DNA of 14,601 bases from CAZKEW01 sp964580435 (GCA_964580435.1 CAZOKP010000069.1:1-14601), one strand, 5' to 3'. Numbered from the stretch's first letter, positions 1 through 7,234 are shown. Made by a program: numbers and translations. The notes: generated by a model not told the origin, from the sequence alone.

Positions 1-70
1 CCCCCGAACCCCGCCACCCTCCCCCTTCTATCTGCATAGGACTATCCACGCAATTGGAAATGCCTCCTGC
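1..70 (+). pseudogene. Degenerate 3' end of an unrecognised gene
   Basis: This stretch is a decayed copy of the gene end at the opposite edge of the window. Aligned with the reverse complement of the right edge, it matches at about 62 of 69 columns. Translated in the frame of the right copy it reads PNPATLP. An extra C in the run at 21-25 then shifts the frame to a TAG at 37-39. A second extra base at 46-47 would restore neither the original frame nor the full C-terminus. Similarity fades after about position 70. The 5' part lies outside the window, so it cannot be told whether the parent gene is intact and merely ends early at 39 or is dead. The protein family is not recognised. Confidence 0.5.
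2..70 (+). repeat. Left arm of an imperfect inverted repeat shared by both window ends
   Basis: Positions 2-70 align with the reverse complement of 14535-14601. By eye there are five mismatches and two single-base gaps, both extra C's in the left arm. The arms run right to the window edges, so the full extent of the repeat is unseen. No transposase lies between the arms and the contents are ordinary chromosomal genes, so this is not read as the terminal repeat of a transposon. Confidence 0.85.
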
Positions 71-122
71 AAATATGACCTGGCGAGATCATTCGCTTCC
101 CCTGAATAAAAAGGAATCTTTG

Positions 123-151
123 TTGACTCAGGGGGCGCGTTCCGGTATAAT
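123..151 (+). promoter_or_regulatory. Near-consensus sigma-70 promoter for carD
   Basis: A -35 element TTGACT (123-128) and a perfect -10 element TATAAT (146-151) are separated by the ideal 17 bp. The expected transcription start, about 7 nt past the -10, falls at about 158. That is one base before the carD ATG at 159. There is no room for a Shine-Dalgarno site, so the transcript should be leaderless or have a leader of only a few bases. Confidence 0.85.
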
Positions 152-158
152 TTAACCG

Positions 159-677
159 ATGAATTCCTTCAAGATTGGGGATAAGATCATTTATCCCAAT
201 CAGGGTCTCGCCGTTATTGAGGATATCCAGCAAGAAAACCTTTATGGCGAAAGCTTGAGGATCTACCACGTCAGGATCATCGCCAATAACACCCTCGTTT
301 TGGTCCCATCCTCAAACACCGACGAGATGGGCATTCGCAAGCCGGTTTCGGAGGACTCCGTCGAGGAGATCTTCAAGTTCCTGAAAAAACGGCGCGTCGA
401 CGTAACTACGGATTGGAAGGGGAGGTACAAGGAGCACGTCAGCTTGATGCGCTCCGGGACCATGTTCGATATGGCCGCTGTCCTGAAAAGTCTGTACTAC
501 CTCAGCCTGACCAAACCCCTGTCTTTTCGGGAAAAAAAGATGCTGGAAAAAGCCAAGGAGCTCCTGGTGGCCGAAATTTCCGAAGTCTCTTCGCTCCCGC
601 TCTCGAAGATCGAACAAAGGATTTTCACCACCCTCTCCCTATGCTTCAAGGGTGTCAAGCCTCACGTCGAGTTTTGA
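159..677 (+). CDS. carD: CarD/CdnL family RNA-polymerase-binding transcription regulator
   Basis: CarD-family proteins bind the RNA polymerase beta subunit through an N-terminal Tudor-like domain and contact the upstream edge of the promoter bubble through a helical C-terminal domain, stabilising open complexes. The 172-residue protein fits. Residues 1-60 form the beta-rich interaction domain, opening FKIGDKIIYPNQGLAVIEDI, which is the typical 'GD.VVYP..G...I' start. Residues 65-165 are helical. DWKGRY near residue 86 contains the conserved tryptophan, and PLSFREKKMLEKA is a usual helix of the family. The length matches the family norm. The start is fixed by the promoter directly upstream, which leaves no room for a ribosome-binding site. 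It heads a plus-strand run with a corC-like gene, smpB and a cytochrome gene, only 9 nt before the next ORF. In known species such proteins tune rRNA and housekeeping promoters; the targets here are unknown. Confidence 0.93.
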   Translation: MNSFKIGDKIIYPNQGLAVIEDIQQENLYGESLRIYHVRIIANNTLVLVPSSNTDEMGIRKPVSEDSVEEIFKFLKKRRVDVTTDWKGRYKEHVSLMRSGTMFDMAAVLKSLYYLSLTKPLSFREKKMLEKAKELLVAEISEVSSLPLSKIEQRIFTTLSLCFKGVKPHVEF

Positions 678-686
678 TTTCCCGAC

Positions 687-1973
687 ATGTTACTTACCTC
701 CATATTGCTCTTCATTCTTTTTTTGCTTCTGAGCGCTTTTTTCTCGGCTTCTGAGACGGCGCTTATTTCCTGCAACCCTTATACGCTCGATTTCCTGGAG
801 AAAAAAGGCTCGCGGAGAGCCAAAGCCATCAAGCGCCTGCTGTCCCGGGTGGACCAGCTCCTGGCGGCGATCCTTATCGGCAACAGCCTGGTCAACATCG
901 CGGCGGCGTCGGTGGCTACGCTCGTATTTCTTTCGATCATCCCGGACAGAAACCAGGCCGTTCTGGTGGCCACCTTAGTCACGACTCTTCTGGTCTTTTT
1001 CTTCGGAGAGATCAACCCTAAAACCTTTGCGGCGTACCATCCCATGAAGGTCTCTCTGCTACTTATCCAGCCTGTCCGTTTTTTTGTCGTTCTTTTTTAC
1101 CCCTTTGTCAAAGCCTTCACTTTTCTGTCCAGGCTGATCGTCCGCGGCTCTCCCGCAGAAAAGGGAGACCGAGCGAGCGCCCTGAACGAAGAGGAAATTA
1201 AACTGCTTCTGACCAAGGGGATCAAAGGGATGTCTTCCCTCCGCAAAAGGATGATCGGGGGAGTGTTGGATATCGGAGAGCGGCCGGTCAAGGAAATCAT
1301 GGTCCCCAGGCCGGAGATGAAGGCCATCGAAATCGGTTCGACTTACCAGCAAATCCTTGACACCGTGCTCGCGGCAGGATACTCCCGGATTCCGGTCTAC
1401 AACGGCCGCCTGGACAACATCGAGGGCCTCATCCACAGCAAGGACATCATCCCCTATCTTATTGATAAAAAAGAAATTAACATCCGCACCCTCCTCCGCC
1501 AGCCATTCTATGTCCCGGAATCGGCGTCCATAGAAAAAGTCCTTGTCCAGATGCAGGCCGACGCCGTTCATCTGGCTTTTGTGGTGGATGAGTTCGGCAC
1601 CCTGGAAGGGATCGTCACCCTGGAGGACATCATCGAGGAGATCGTCGGAGAAATCCGCGACGAATACGACGAGAAGGCCGAGGATTGGCTCTGGCAGGAA
1701 GGGAAAAATATCTATATCGTCAAAGGCAACGCCTCGATCAAAGAGTTGAGTCAGCGGCTTCCCCTCGACTTACCGCAGACAGGCGCTTTTACCACACTCT
1801 CCGGGTTCCTGTTTTCAAAATTCGGAAAAATCCCGCATGAGCGCGACGCGCTGGAATACAGACGAAGCCGGTTTGTCGTCGAAAAAATGAACAAGCGCCA
1901 CATCAGCCTGGTCCGCATTATTTTGAATTCCGAACAATCCGAGAAAAGCCATGAAGATCGTCGCCTCCAATAA
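687..1973 (+). CDS. CNNM/CorC (HlyC-type) membrane protein with DUF21, paired CBS and transporter-associated domains
   Basis: This 428-residue protein has the complete architecture of the CorC/CNNM 'hemolysin' family, linked to Mg2+/Co2+ efflux. A DUF21 membrane domain covers residues 1-150, with hydrophobic segments near 2-20, 58-85, 95-110 and 122-150. It carries the family marks SASETAL (20-26), GNSLVN and FGEINPKTFA (106-115). Two CBS domains follow at about 205-257 (VPRPEM to SKDI) and 272-325 (VVDEFGTLEGIVTLEDIIEEIVGEI), which in relatives bind adenine nucleotides. A CorC_HlyC domain occupies 335-412. It sits 9 nt after carD and overlaps smpB by 23 nt, so cotranscription is likely. No convincing Shine-Dalgarno site precedes the ATG, so translation may depend on coupling to carD. 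The substrate cannot be read from sequence, and 'hemolysin' is a historical name only. Confidence 0.92.
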   Translation: MLLTSILLFILFLLLSAFFSASETALISCNPYTLDFLEKKGSRRAKAIKRLLSRVDQLLAAILIGNSLVNIAAASVATLVFLSIIPDRNQAVLVATLVTTLLVFFFGEINPKTFAAYHPMKVSLLLIQPVRFFVVLFYPFVKAFTFLSRLIVRGSPAEKGDRASALNEEEIKLLLTKGIKGMSSLRKRMIGGVLDIGERPVKEIMVPRPEMKAIEIGSTYQQILDTVLAAGYSRIPVYNGRLDNIEGLIHSKDIIPYLIDKKEINIRTLLRQPFYVPESASIEKVLVQMQADAVHLAFVVDEFGTLEGIVTLEDIIEEIVGEIRDEYDEKAEDWLWQEGKNIYIVKGNASIKELSQRLPLDLPQTGAFTTLSGFLFSKFGKIPHERDALEYRRSRFVVEKMNKRHISLVRIILNSEQSEKSHEDRRLQ

Positions 1974-2403
1974 AGCGGCTTACCATATTTATGAGATCGC
2001 GGAAAGCATGGAGGCCGGCATAGCTCTTCTGGGCAGCGAAGTGAAATCGGTCCGGGAAGGGCGGATCAGCCTAAAAGACAGCTACGGGGAGATCAAGGGG
2101 GGAGAGGTCTTTCTGATCAACTCCCACATCAGTCCGTACGAGCCGGCCAACCGGTTCAATCACGAACCGTTGCGGCAAAGGAAGCTCCTGCTTCACCGAC
2201 AGGAAATCAAGCGCCTCATCGGCAAGATCAAAGAAAAGGGCTTTACCCTCATCCCCACAAAAGTGATGCTCACCGACAAAGGCAAGGTCAAAGTTGAAAT
2301 CTCCTTGGCCAAGGGCAAGAGGAGCTACCAGAAGAAACAAGCGATCAAAGAACGGGAGCTTAAGCGGGAGGTCCAGGCGGAACTCAAAAGACGGGGACGA
2401 TAG
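1951..2403 (+). CDS. smpB: SsrA-binding protein SmpB
   Basis: SmpB binds tmRNA and delivers it to stalled ribosomes for trans-translation. The 150-residue length is standard. The family blocks are all present: ASNKAAYHIYEI at the N-terminus, EAGIALLGSEVKSVREGRISLKDSY, INSHISPY, NHEPLRQRKLLLHRQEIKRL, and the late GKVKVEISLAKGKRSYQKK. The basic C-terminal tail that enters the mRNA channel is also present. The ATG lies inside the end of the corC-like gene (23-nt overlap in a different frame), preceded by a modest purine-rich GAGAAAAG at 1941-1948. No ssrA (tmRNA) gene is seen in the window. A smpB gene between an ion-transport-like gene and a cytochrome gene is simply an operon neighbourhood; no functional link is claimed. 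Confidence 0.97.
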   Translation: MKIVASNKAAYHIYEIAESMEAGIALLGSEVKSVREGRISLKDSYGEIKGGEVFLINSHISPYEPANRFNHEPLRQRKLLLHRQEIKRLIGKIKEKGFTLIPTKVMLTDKGKVKVEISLAKGKRSYQKKQAIKERELKREVQAELKRRGR

Positions 2404-2444
2404 CTTGAGTCCGATTTGCCTGGACGAAGAGGAGTGAGACCACG

Positions 2445-3554
2445 ATGAAAAAAGCCATCCGAGTGATCGGTATCGTCATCAGCGCGCTCATGATCTCGGG
2501 GCTGTGCATTTATGGCACCGACCAAGACAAAAACCCGCTCCGGGAAAAAAACTTCTACGAAAACAGCCTGCATTTCACTAACAAAGGACTGGAATACTGG
2601 TATAGCAAAGAACAGGGTGGCCTGGAGAAAATCACCAATATCCCGTTCTCTGAGCTCCCATGCTCCAGGTGCCACGTCCGGTCTTGCGATACCTGCCACC
2701 GGAAAGATGTAGATGGAAAGCCGACCTATTCGTTAGAACCAACCCGTGCGCAGGAGGTCTGCCAGAATTGTCATGCTTTGGAAAGCCTGGATAAAGCCAG
2801 AAAAAACCCCGAAGACCCGACCGTGGATGTGCACTTTCGGAAGGGGATGAAATGCCTGGACTGCCACACGGCCAGGGAAGTCCACGGGGACGGGACGCCG
2901 TACAACTCTATGCAGGACCCCGGCGCCCTGGATACTCGGTGCGACAAATGTCACAGTCAAATTTCCAAAAGTCCCAGCCATGAGGTGCATAAGGGCAAAC
3001 TCGACTGCAATGCCTGCCATGCAACAGAGATGACCTCCTGCTTCAATTGTCACTTTGATACACGGCTCAAGGAAGGCAAAAGCGTTTCCATCCCGCTTAA
3101 AAATCTCCATTTCCTCATCAACCACGAAGGCAAAGTGACCCTGGCTAATTTCCACACTTATGTCTATCAAAACAAAACCATGATCACGTTCGCCCCTGGG
3201 TTCACGCACTCTGTGGCGAAGGCAGGGAGAAAGTGTGACGAATGCCACGACACACAGATCATCAAAGATATTAAAAAGAACAAGTTCTATCCGGTTGTTT
3301 TCGATAAGGGCGAAGTTAAGAATGTCACAGGTATGGTCCCCGTGCTCGAAGGGGTGAAGTGGAATTTTGTCTATCTAAACTACGAGAACGGAAAGTGGGT
3401 TTTGATTGACAACCCGGCAGAACCGCTGATCAACTATTCCGGATACAGCGGCCCGTTGACCCGTGAACAATTCGACAGGCTGGAAAAGCCCGCTCAATTT
3501 AAAGGGACCGATAACACGCGAGCGGACAAGAGCGAACGTCCTGGCCGCAGTTAA
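2445..3554 (+). CDS. Secreted octahaem c-type cytochrome
   Basis: The protein has 369 residues with a basic start and a hydrophobic stretch at 6-24, a signal peptide or N-terminal anchor. The Cys at 21 follows Leu, so it is not a good lipobox. Eight CXXCH haem-attachment motifs are visible, beginning near residues 73, 81, 106, 127, 166, 188, 199 and 264. No CXXCK variant, typical of nitrite or tetrathionate reductase active sites, was seen. Many extra histidines (for example 120, 179, 182, 227, 255) could be distal haem ligands. The last 100 residues lack haem sites and look globular. A role in periplasmic or extracellular electron transfer is inferred, with partner and substrate unknown. The start is supported by AGAGGAG at 2428-2434. 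Its TAA shares TTAA with the stop of convergent pdxA. Confidence 0.9.
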   Translation: MKKAIRVIGIVISALMISGLCIYGTDQDKNPLREKNFYENSLHFTNKGLEYWYSKEQGGLEKITNIPFSELPCSRCHVRSCDTCHRKDVDGKPTYSLEPTRAQEVCQNCHALESLDKARKNPEDPTVDVHFRKGMKCLDCHTAREVHGDGTPYNSMQDPGALDTRCDKCHSQISKSPSHEVHKGKLDCNACHATEMTSCFNCHFDTRLKEGKSVSIPLKNLHFLINHEGKVTLANFHTYVYQNKTMITFAPGFTHSVAKAGRKCDECHDTQIIKDIKKNKFYPVVFDKGEVKNVTGMVPVLEGVKWNFVYLNYENGKWVLIDNPAEPLINYSGYSGPLTREQFDRLEKPAQFKGTDNTRADKSERPGRS

Positions 3555-4528
3555 AGAGGCGGCGATAGCGCGACGGCCAGCTTGATAGCCTCGACAAGAC
3601 TCTTTGCGGAGGCCGCATTTTTTCCGGCAATATCAAAGGCCGTGCCGTGGTCGGGAGAGGTGCGGGCAAAAGGAAGCCCCAGGCTCAGGTTGACCCCCTC
3701 ATCGAAGGCCTCCAGCTTGAAGGCGATGAGGCCCTGGTCATGGTAGAGGGCGACGACAATTTTATCCTCCTGACCCAGAGCCTTCCGGAAGACGATGTCG
3801 GGTGGAAAAGGCCCCGTAATTCTCAGGCCCCTTTTTCTGGCTTCCTCGACCGCCGGAACGATCTCCTCGATTTCTTCGCTTCCGAAAAGCCCTTCCTCTC
3901 CGGCGTGCGGGTTCAAGCCTGAAACCAAATACTCGAATCCCCCCGCACTTATTCTCTCAAAATCCTGCTGGAGGCGAAGAAAAAAGGAGCGAAGATTCCG
4001 CCGGTTGATTCGGTTGAGAGCTTCTCTCAGGGAGACATGGTGGCTCAAAAGAACGACCTTGATCTTCGCCGACCAAAAGGCCATGATGACCTCGGGGTAA
4101 AATTGGCTGAGGAAATCTGTATGCCCGCGCCAGCTGATCCCGGCAAGGGCCCAGGATCGCTTGGAAACCGGGGCCGTGACGACCCCCTGAAGGGCTCCCT
4201 GTCTGGCCTCGGCAACAGCCGCTTCGAAAAATCTGAAAGAGGCCAGGCCGTTCTCGGCAAGAGGAGCCCCTCTCTTTATTTTTCCGAGCGTACTGTCCAC
4301 CTCTCGGAGAGAGAAGGTTCCAGCGGCCGCTATTTTTTTAGCTTTCAGTGACCCGCGAGGGAGGGACAGGCCCAGGGTTTTCTCTTCCTCATCCAGAACT
4401 CGGGACGACCCGAATAGGATATAGTCGGCTTGGGGAAGGGCAAAACTTCCAGAGAACGCTTTAAGGACGATTTCAGGCCCGATTCCCCCAGGATCCCCGA
4501 GCGAGATCCCGATCTTGGGAAGGGTCAT
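3551..4528 (-). CDS. pdxA: 4-hydroxythreonine-4-phosphate dehydrogenase PdxA
   Basis: PdxA oxidises 4-phosphohydroxy-L-threonine with NAD(P)+ in the DXP-dependent pathway to pyridoxal 5'-phosphate. The 325-residue length is normal. Diagnostic blocks are all present: ISLGDPGGIGPEI at 8-20, TAPVSK, GHTDFL (His136), LLSHHVSL (His163/164), LNPHAGE (His208), YHDQGLIAFK (His263), and LPFARTSPDHGTAFDIAGK at 285-303. The His164, His208 and His263 set corresponds to the divalent-metal site of the family. The ATG overlaps the stop of the upstream Hfq-like gene by 4 nt (ATGA), implying translational coupling. Its own stop shares TTAA with the stop of the convergent cytochrome gene. No pdxJ or other B6 gene is in the window. 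A catabolic PdxA2-like role cannot be fully excluded, but the context does not suggest one. Confidence 0.95.
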   Translation of the reverse strand: MTLPKIGISLGDPGGIGPEIVLKAFSGSFALPQADYILFGSSRVLDEEEKTLGLSLPRGSLKAKKIAAAGTFSLREVDSTLGKIKRGAPLAENGLASFRFFEAAVAEARQGALQGVVTAPVSKRSWALAGISWRGHTDFLSQFYPEVIMAFWSAKIKVVLLSHHVSLREALNRINRRNLRSFFLRLQQDFERISAGGFEYLVSGLNPHAGEEGLFGSEEIEEIVPAVEEARKRGLRITGPFPPDIVFRKALGQEDKIVVALYHDQGLIAFKLEAFDEGVNLSLGLPFARTSPDHGTAFDIAGKNAASAKSLVEAIKLAVALSPPL

Positions 4529-4869
4529 TTGGGCTTCTTCTTAGCCTCTTCCTCTTCCTTGACGTCTTCCACCTTGTAAAGGTACTTGAGGCCGGCCTTA
4601 TAAACGAGCAAGTTAGGGGCGTCATCTCTATTGAGTTTGAAGCAGTTGCGGTCATACCATTCGATGTATCCCTGGATGACCTCACCGTCGCCAAAGACCA
4701 CGGCCATCCGGGTCTTTTTGTTCATCTGCTTGAGATAGTAATAGTTCTCGGCGTGGGTCTCATAGGGCGGGTGGGTTTTCCTTTTCTCTGATTCCCGCTC
4801 GCGCTCCCGTTCTCGGTTCATTTTGTCTTTGATCTCGGCCAAGTTTGGTCTGATTAGCCTTCTGTTCAT
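4525..4869 (-). CDS. Divergent Hfq-like Sm-fold RNA-binding protein with charged extensions
   Basis: Residues 41-100 of this 114-residue protein align by eye with Hfq. They include a helix with NYYYLKQMN, then an Sm1-like stretch with DGEVIQGYIEWYD and KLNR, then an Sm2-like LLVYKAGLKYLYK matching 'MVYKHAIST'. Hfq binds RNA as a hexameric ring. The lysine of the YKHA motif is kept, but the His-Ala pair is replaced by Ala-Gly. The N-terminal 40 residues are highly charged, with an Arg-Glu alternation at 19-26, and the tail is Glu/Lys-rich (104-114). Both are absent from E. coli Hfq's core. The start is supported by AAGGTGGAG at 4877-4885, 7 nt upstream. It overlaps pdxA by 4 nt. Assignment to the Hfq superfamily is fairly secure; canonical sRNA-chaperone function is not proven. 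Confidence 0.8.
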   Translation of the reverse strand: MNRRLIRPNLAEIKDKMNRERERERESEKRKTHPPYETHAENYYYLKQMNKKTRMAVVFGDGEVIQGYIEWYDRNCFKLNRDDAPNLLVYKAGLKYLYKVEDVKEEEEAKKKPK

Positions 4870-4919
4870 AGGACTTCTCCACCTTATAGGAATGAATTCA
4901 GGATTATCAATTGTTCATA

Positions 4920-4948
4920 ATATTAGCACGTCTCCAAAAAAACTTCAA
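4920..4948 (-). promoter_or_regulatory. Candidate sigma-70 promoter for the hfq-like/pdxA pair
   Basis: On the minus strand, TTGAAG (4948-4943) and TAATAT (4925-4920) are separated by 17 bp in an AT-rich gap just after the SGNH hydrolase gene ends. This would give a leader of about 45 nt carrying the AAGGTGGAG site. A second weaker pair, TTGATA and TATAAG with 16 bp between, overlaps the leader but would start transcription inside the Shine-Dalgarno site. Confidence 0.4.
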
Positions 4949-4955
4949 CCCACCT

Positions 4956-5615
4956 TTAGGTCTTTCCCAGGAGAGGCTTCAGAGCATCATGCCAGTTCTG
5001 AGCCAAGGCCTTGTACCCTTGGCTGGTAGGATGGATCCCGGAAAGAAGCTGCGGACGCCTCAAAAAAAGCGAACAGTTGTCCACCAAGACGACCTCCTCT
5101 TCAACGGCAATTTTCTGAATGAGAGGGTTAATTTCCTGACTGACTCTTTCGCGCGAACGAGGGCTGAAAGGGGAGGTGACACCTTCCGGAATGGGCGGGA
5201 TCAGGCCAAGAAGAACCTCCGTTTTCCCGCCCCTACGGTTACGAAATTCGTGGAAGATGGCGATGATCGCCTTTACATTGCCGGCGAAATCCTCAGCAGA
5301 CGTGAAATCGCCGTCCACACGCACATCATTCGTCCCCAGTTGAAGCAGGACGAAATCCGGCCGCGTTTGGGCCAGGACGGATTTCTGCTCCTCCAGAAAA
5401 CGAAGGTATTCTCCTGAGGTATTCCCTTTGCGCCCGTAATTCAAAACACGGACACGGCGGCCTTCCTGGCGGAAAAGACGACGGAGGTGCCGGGGATATT
5501 CTGAGTCGGTCATACTGTCTCCGGCGCAGAGAATTGTTACCCCGGCGCGCGGAGAGGAGCAGAGCAGCAAGGCAAGGATGGCTGCAAGAAAAAGAAGCTT
5601 CTTTCCTCTACCCAT
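4956..5615 (-). CDS. Secreted SGNH/GDSL-family hydrolase, catalytic Asp replaced
   Basis: The 219-residue protein has a signal peptide (basic MGRGKK then a hydrophobic core, 7-18) and a compact SGNH hydrolase fold. Block I is AGDSMTD with nucleophile Ser34. Block II is NYGRKGNTSG, with Gly61 or Gly64 as oxyanion glycine. Block III is LGTND with Asn96. Block V is SGIHPTSQGY with His195. In most relatives block V reads D-x-x-H; here the Asp position is Ser192, so the enzyme would work as a Ser-His dyad, recruit another acid, or be impaired. Family members cleave esters, acyl groups or acetyl groups on lipids, thioesters or glycans; the substrate here is unknown. It lies 53 nt after the TolC-like gene on the same strand and could be at the tail of the efflux operon. 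The start lacks a clear Shine-Dalgarno site, so it is less certain. Confidence 0.85.
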   Translation of the reverse strand: MGRGKKLLFLAAILALLLCSSPRAGVTILCAGDSMTDSEYPRHLRRLFRQEGRRVRVLNYGRKGNTSGEYLRFLEEQKSVLAQTRPDFVLLQLGTNDVRVDGDFTSAEDFAGNVKAIIAIFHEFRNRRGGKTEVLLGLIPPIPEGVTSPFSPRSRERVSQEINPLIQKIAVEEEVVLVDNCSLFLRRPQLLSGIHPTSQGYKALAQNWHDALKPLLGKT

Positions 5616-5668
5616 GCCTTTTTTACAATCTCCGCCACTCGAAGAATTTATGACCCGCGAACGGGCTG

Positions 5669-7234
5669 TCAGTTTTTCGTCAATTGCGTCACATTGATAT
5701 TCTTTGTCTTCAGGGTCACGCCCATGACCTTGTCAAGATTGGCCAAAGAGATCGCGTAATCCACGATGGCCTTGAGCTCAGAAATCCGAGCGTTGCTCAA
5801 ATCCCTCTGGTAGCTCAAAACAACAAAATTCGTGCTCAGCCCGACTTTGAGTTTTTCTTGTTCAGCTTGAAGCTTTTTCTCGGCCAGTTCTCGGGCCACC
5901 CTGTACGCCTGAACCCTTTGGTAGTTCGCCTGCACATCTCTGACGCCGTTCCGGATCTCCAGGTAAACCGTCTGTTCCTGGTTTTTCAGCTGCAGCATGG
6001 CCTGCTCCACATTCAGCTTGGCCTGCTGATAAGCTGCCTTTGAGAGCAAGCTATTCAGGGGGATATCCAAGGTGAGGCCGACGGCCCAGTTGCTGTACTT
6101 AAGACCCAACGCATCACTCAGCGCTTTGGAGGCCCCCCCAGGGATCGTGGCGATGATCTGGCCGCTCAGGGGATCATTATTCAGATAAATGATCTGAGAC
6201 CCTGAGATCCCCGGACTCCAATAGGAAGCCGTCAGGTTAAGAGCGGGCAGGAGTTGGTTCTTGGCATAACTCAGGCTTAAATCCTGGTTCTGCAGTTGAA
6301 CCTTGAGAGACTTGAGCTCGGGCCTGTTCTGCATGGCCGTCATGAGAGATTCCTCCAGGTTGACCGCGTTGATTTCATACTTGGGTATATCCAAAGGTTT
6401 TATCGGCAGGGCCAATTTCATCTCTTCTTCAGGAAGGTTGATGATCGTCCGGAGGCGGTCTTCATTGTTCTTGACCTGGGTTTCAGTGGTGATGATATCC
6501 GCTTCCCGCAAGGCCACTTCAGCCTGGGCGCTCAAGACATCGATGGGGGCCATGGTCCCGACTTCAACGGCTCTCTGGTTCTTGGCCAGAAGGTCCCGGG
6601 CCAACAGGAGAGACTCCTGAGCCACTTTGAGGTTTTCGATGCTGTAGACCAGATTCCAGTAGGCTGACTCCACCGCAAAGATGATGTTGATCAGAGTCGA
6701 ATCCAGGTCGTTCTCAGAAATCTGCAGGTTATTCTGGTTGACGATGATGTTGTAGCGGGTCATCTTGGTGCCGAAGCCCCGCAGCAATGGCTGCCTGAAA
6801 TCGAAACGGAGCGTGCCCCCGAACCGGGGGTTGACCGTCTGGAATTTGCTATTGGACCAGTTCCTGTAGCCGGCCAAAGAGACCGAGAAGGTCCCGCCAA
6901 TGGGGATCAGCTGAGAAATCGCAAAATCCACATCGCTATAAGACGATTTGACCTGCTCCGCGGCGTCCAGCCAGGAAAAGGATGCACTTTGAGTGCTCCT
7001 CTTGTTCAACCCGAAACCAAGGGTGGGTATAAAAATTTCCTTAGCCTGGGAGACGGAGAGGCTGGCCGCTTCAGGGCCCAAGTACTGGATGGCCACAGCA
7101 TAATTATTCTTCAGCGTCCTCATGATGGCGTCTTCCAGAGTCAGTGAAAGAGTCGCTTGTTTGTCCTGAGCCCAGGAAACAGCTGCAAAAAGAATCATCA
7201 GAATCGGCAAAATTATCGTCATTCGTTTGAACAT
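5669..7234 (-). CDS. TolC-family outer membrane efflux channel
   Basis: TolC-type proteins form trimeric channels that span the outer membrane and periplasm and dock with a periplasmic adaptor. The protein starts MFKRMTIILPILMILF and has an apparent cleavage after VSWA (about residue 22). It has two long amphipathic helical repeats rich in Leu/Ala/Gln, each opening with the family's 'L.L.DAI..AL..N' type pattern (LSLTLEDAIMRTLKNNYAVA near the start, then NLEESLMTAMQNRPEL in mid-protein). The length of 521 residues fits. I place the start at 7234, not at an in-frame ATG at 7261. A strong AGGGAGG at 7241-7247 stands 6 nt before 7234, while 7261 has no ribosome-binding site and would put nine polar residues before the signal peptide. 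It follows the ABC permease by 32 nt and should be the exit duct of that pump. Confidence 0.9.
   Translation of the reverse strand: MFKRMTIILPILMILFAAVSWAQDKQATLSLTLEDAIMRTLKNNYAVAIQYLGPEAASLSVSQAKEIFIPTLGFGLNKRSTQSASFSWLDAAEQVKSSYSDVDFAISQLIPIGGTFSVSLAGYRNWSNSKFQTVNPRFGGTLRFDFRQPLLRGFGTKMTRYNIIVNQNNLQISENDLDSTLINIIFAVESAYWNLVYSIENLKVAQESLLLARDLLAKNQRAVEVGTMAPIDVLSAQAEVALREADIITTETQVKNNEDRLRTIINLPEEEMKLALPIKPLDIPKYEINAVNLEESLMTAMQNRPELKSLKVQLQNQDLSLSYAKNQLLPALNLTASYWSPGISGSQIIYLNNDPLSGQIIATIPGGASKALSDALGLKYSNWAVGLTLDIPLNSLLSKAAYQQAKLNVEQAMLQLKNQEQTVYLEIRNGVRDVQANYQRVQAYRVARELAEKKLQAEQEKLKVGLSTNFVVLSYQRDLSNARISELKAIVDYAISLANLDKVMGVTLKTKNINVTQLTKN

Noticed and set aside
42..269. Minus-strand open frame of 75 codons over the carD start
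   Set aside because: It covers the carD promoter and N-terminus antisense, lacks a ribosome-binding site and has no family likeness.
1059..1571. Minus-strand 170-codon open frame inside the corC-like gene
   Set aside because: Antisense shadow of a strongly conserved gene in GC-rich DNA; its composition is unlike a real protein.
2733..3248. Minus-strand 171-codon open frame inside the cytochrome gene
   Set aside because: The opposite strand carries eight haem motifs; the antisense frame shows none and has no start signal.
3551..3554. Bidirectional terminator at the convergent junction
   Set aside because: No inverted repeat is present; the two genes overlap here.
5654..5665. Hairpin CCCG-loop-CGGG just after the TolC-like gene as a terminator
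   Set aside because: The stem is only 4 bp and no T-run follows on the minus strand.
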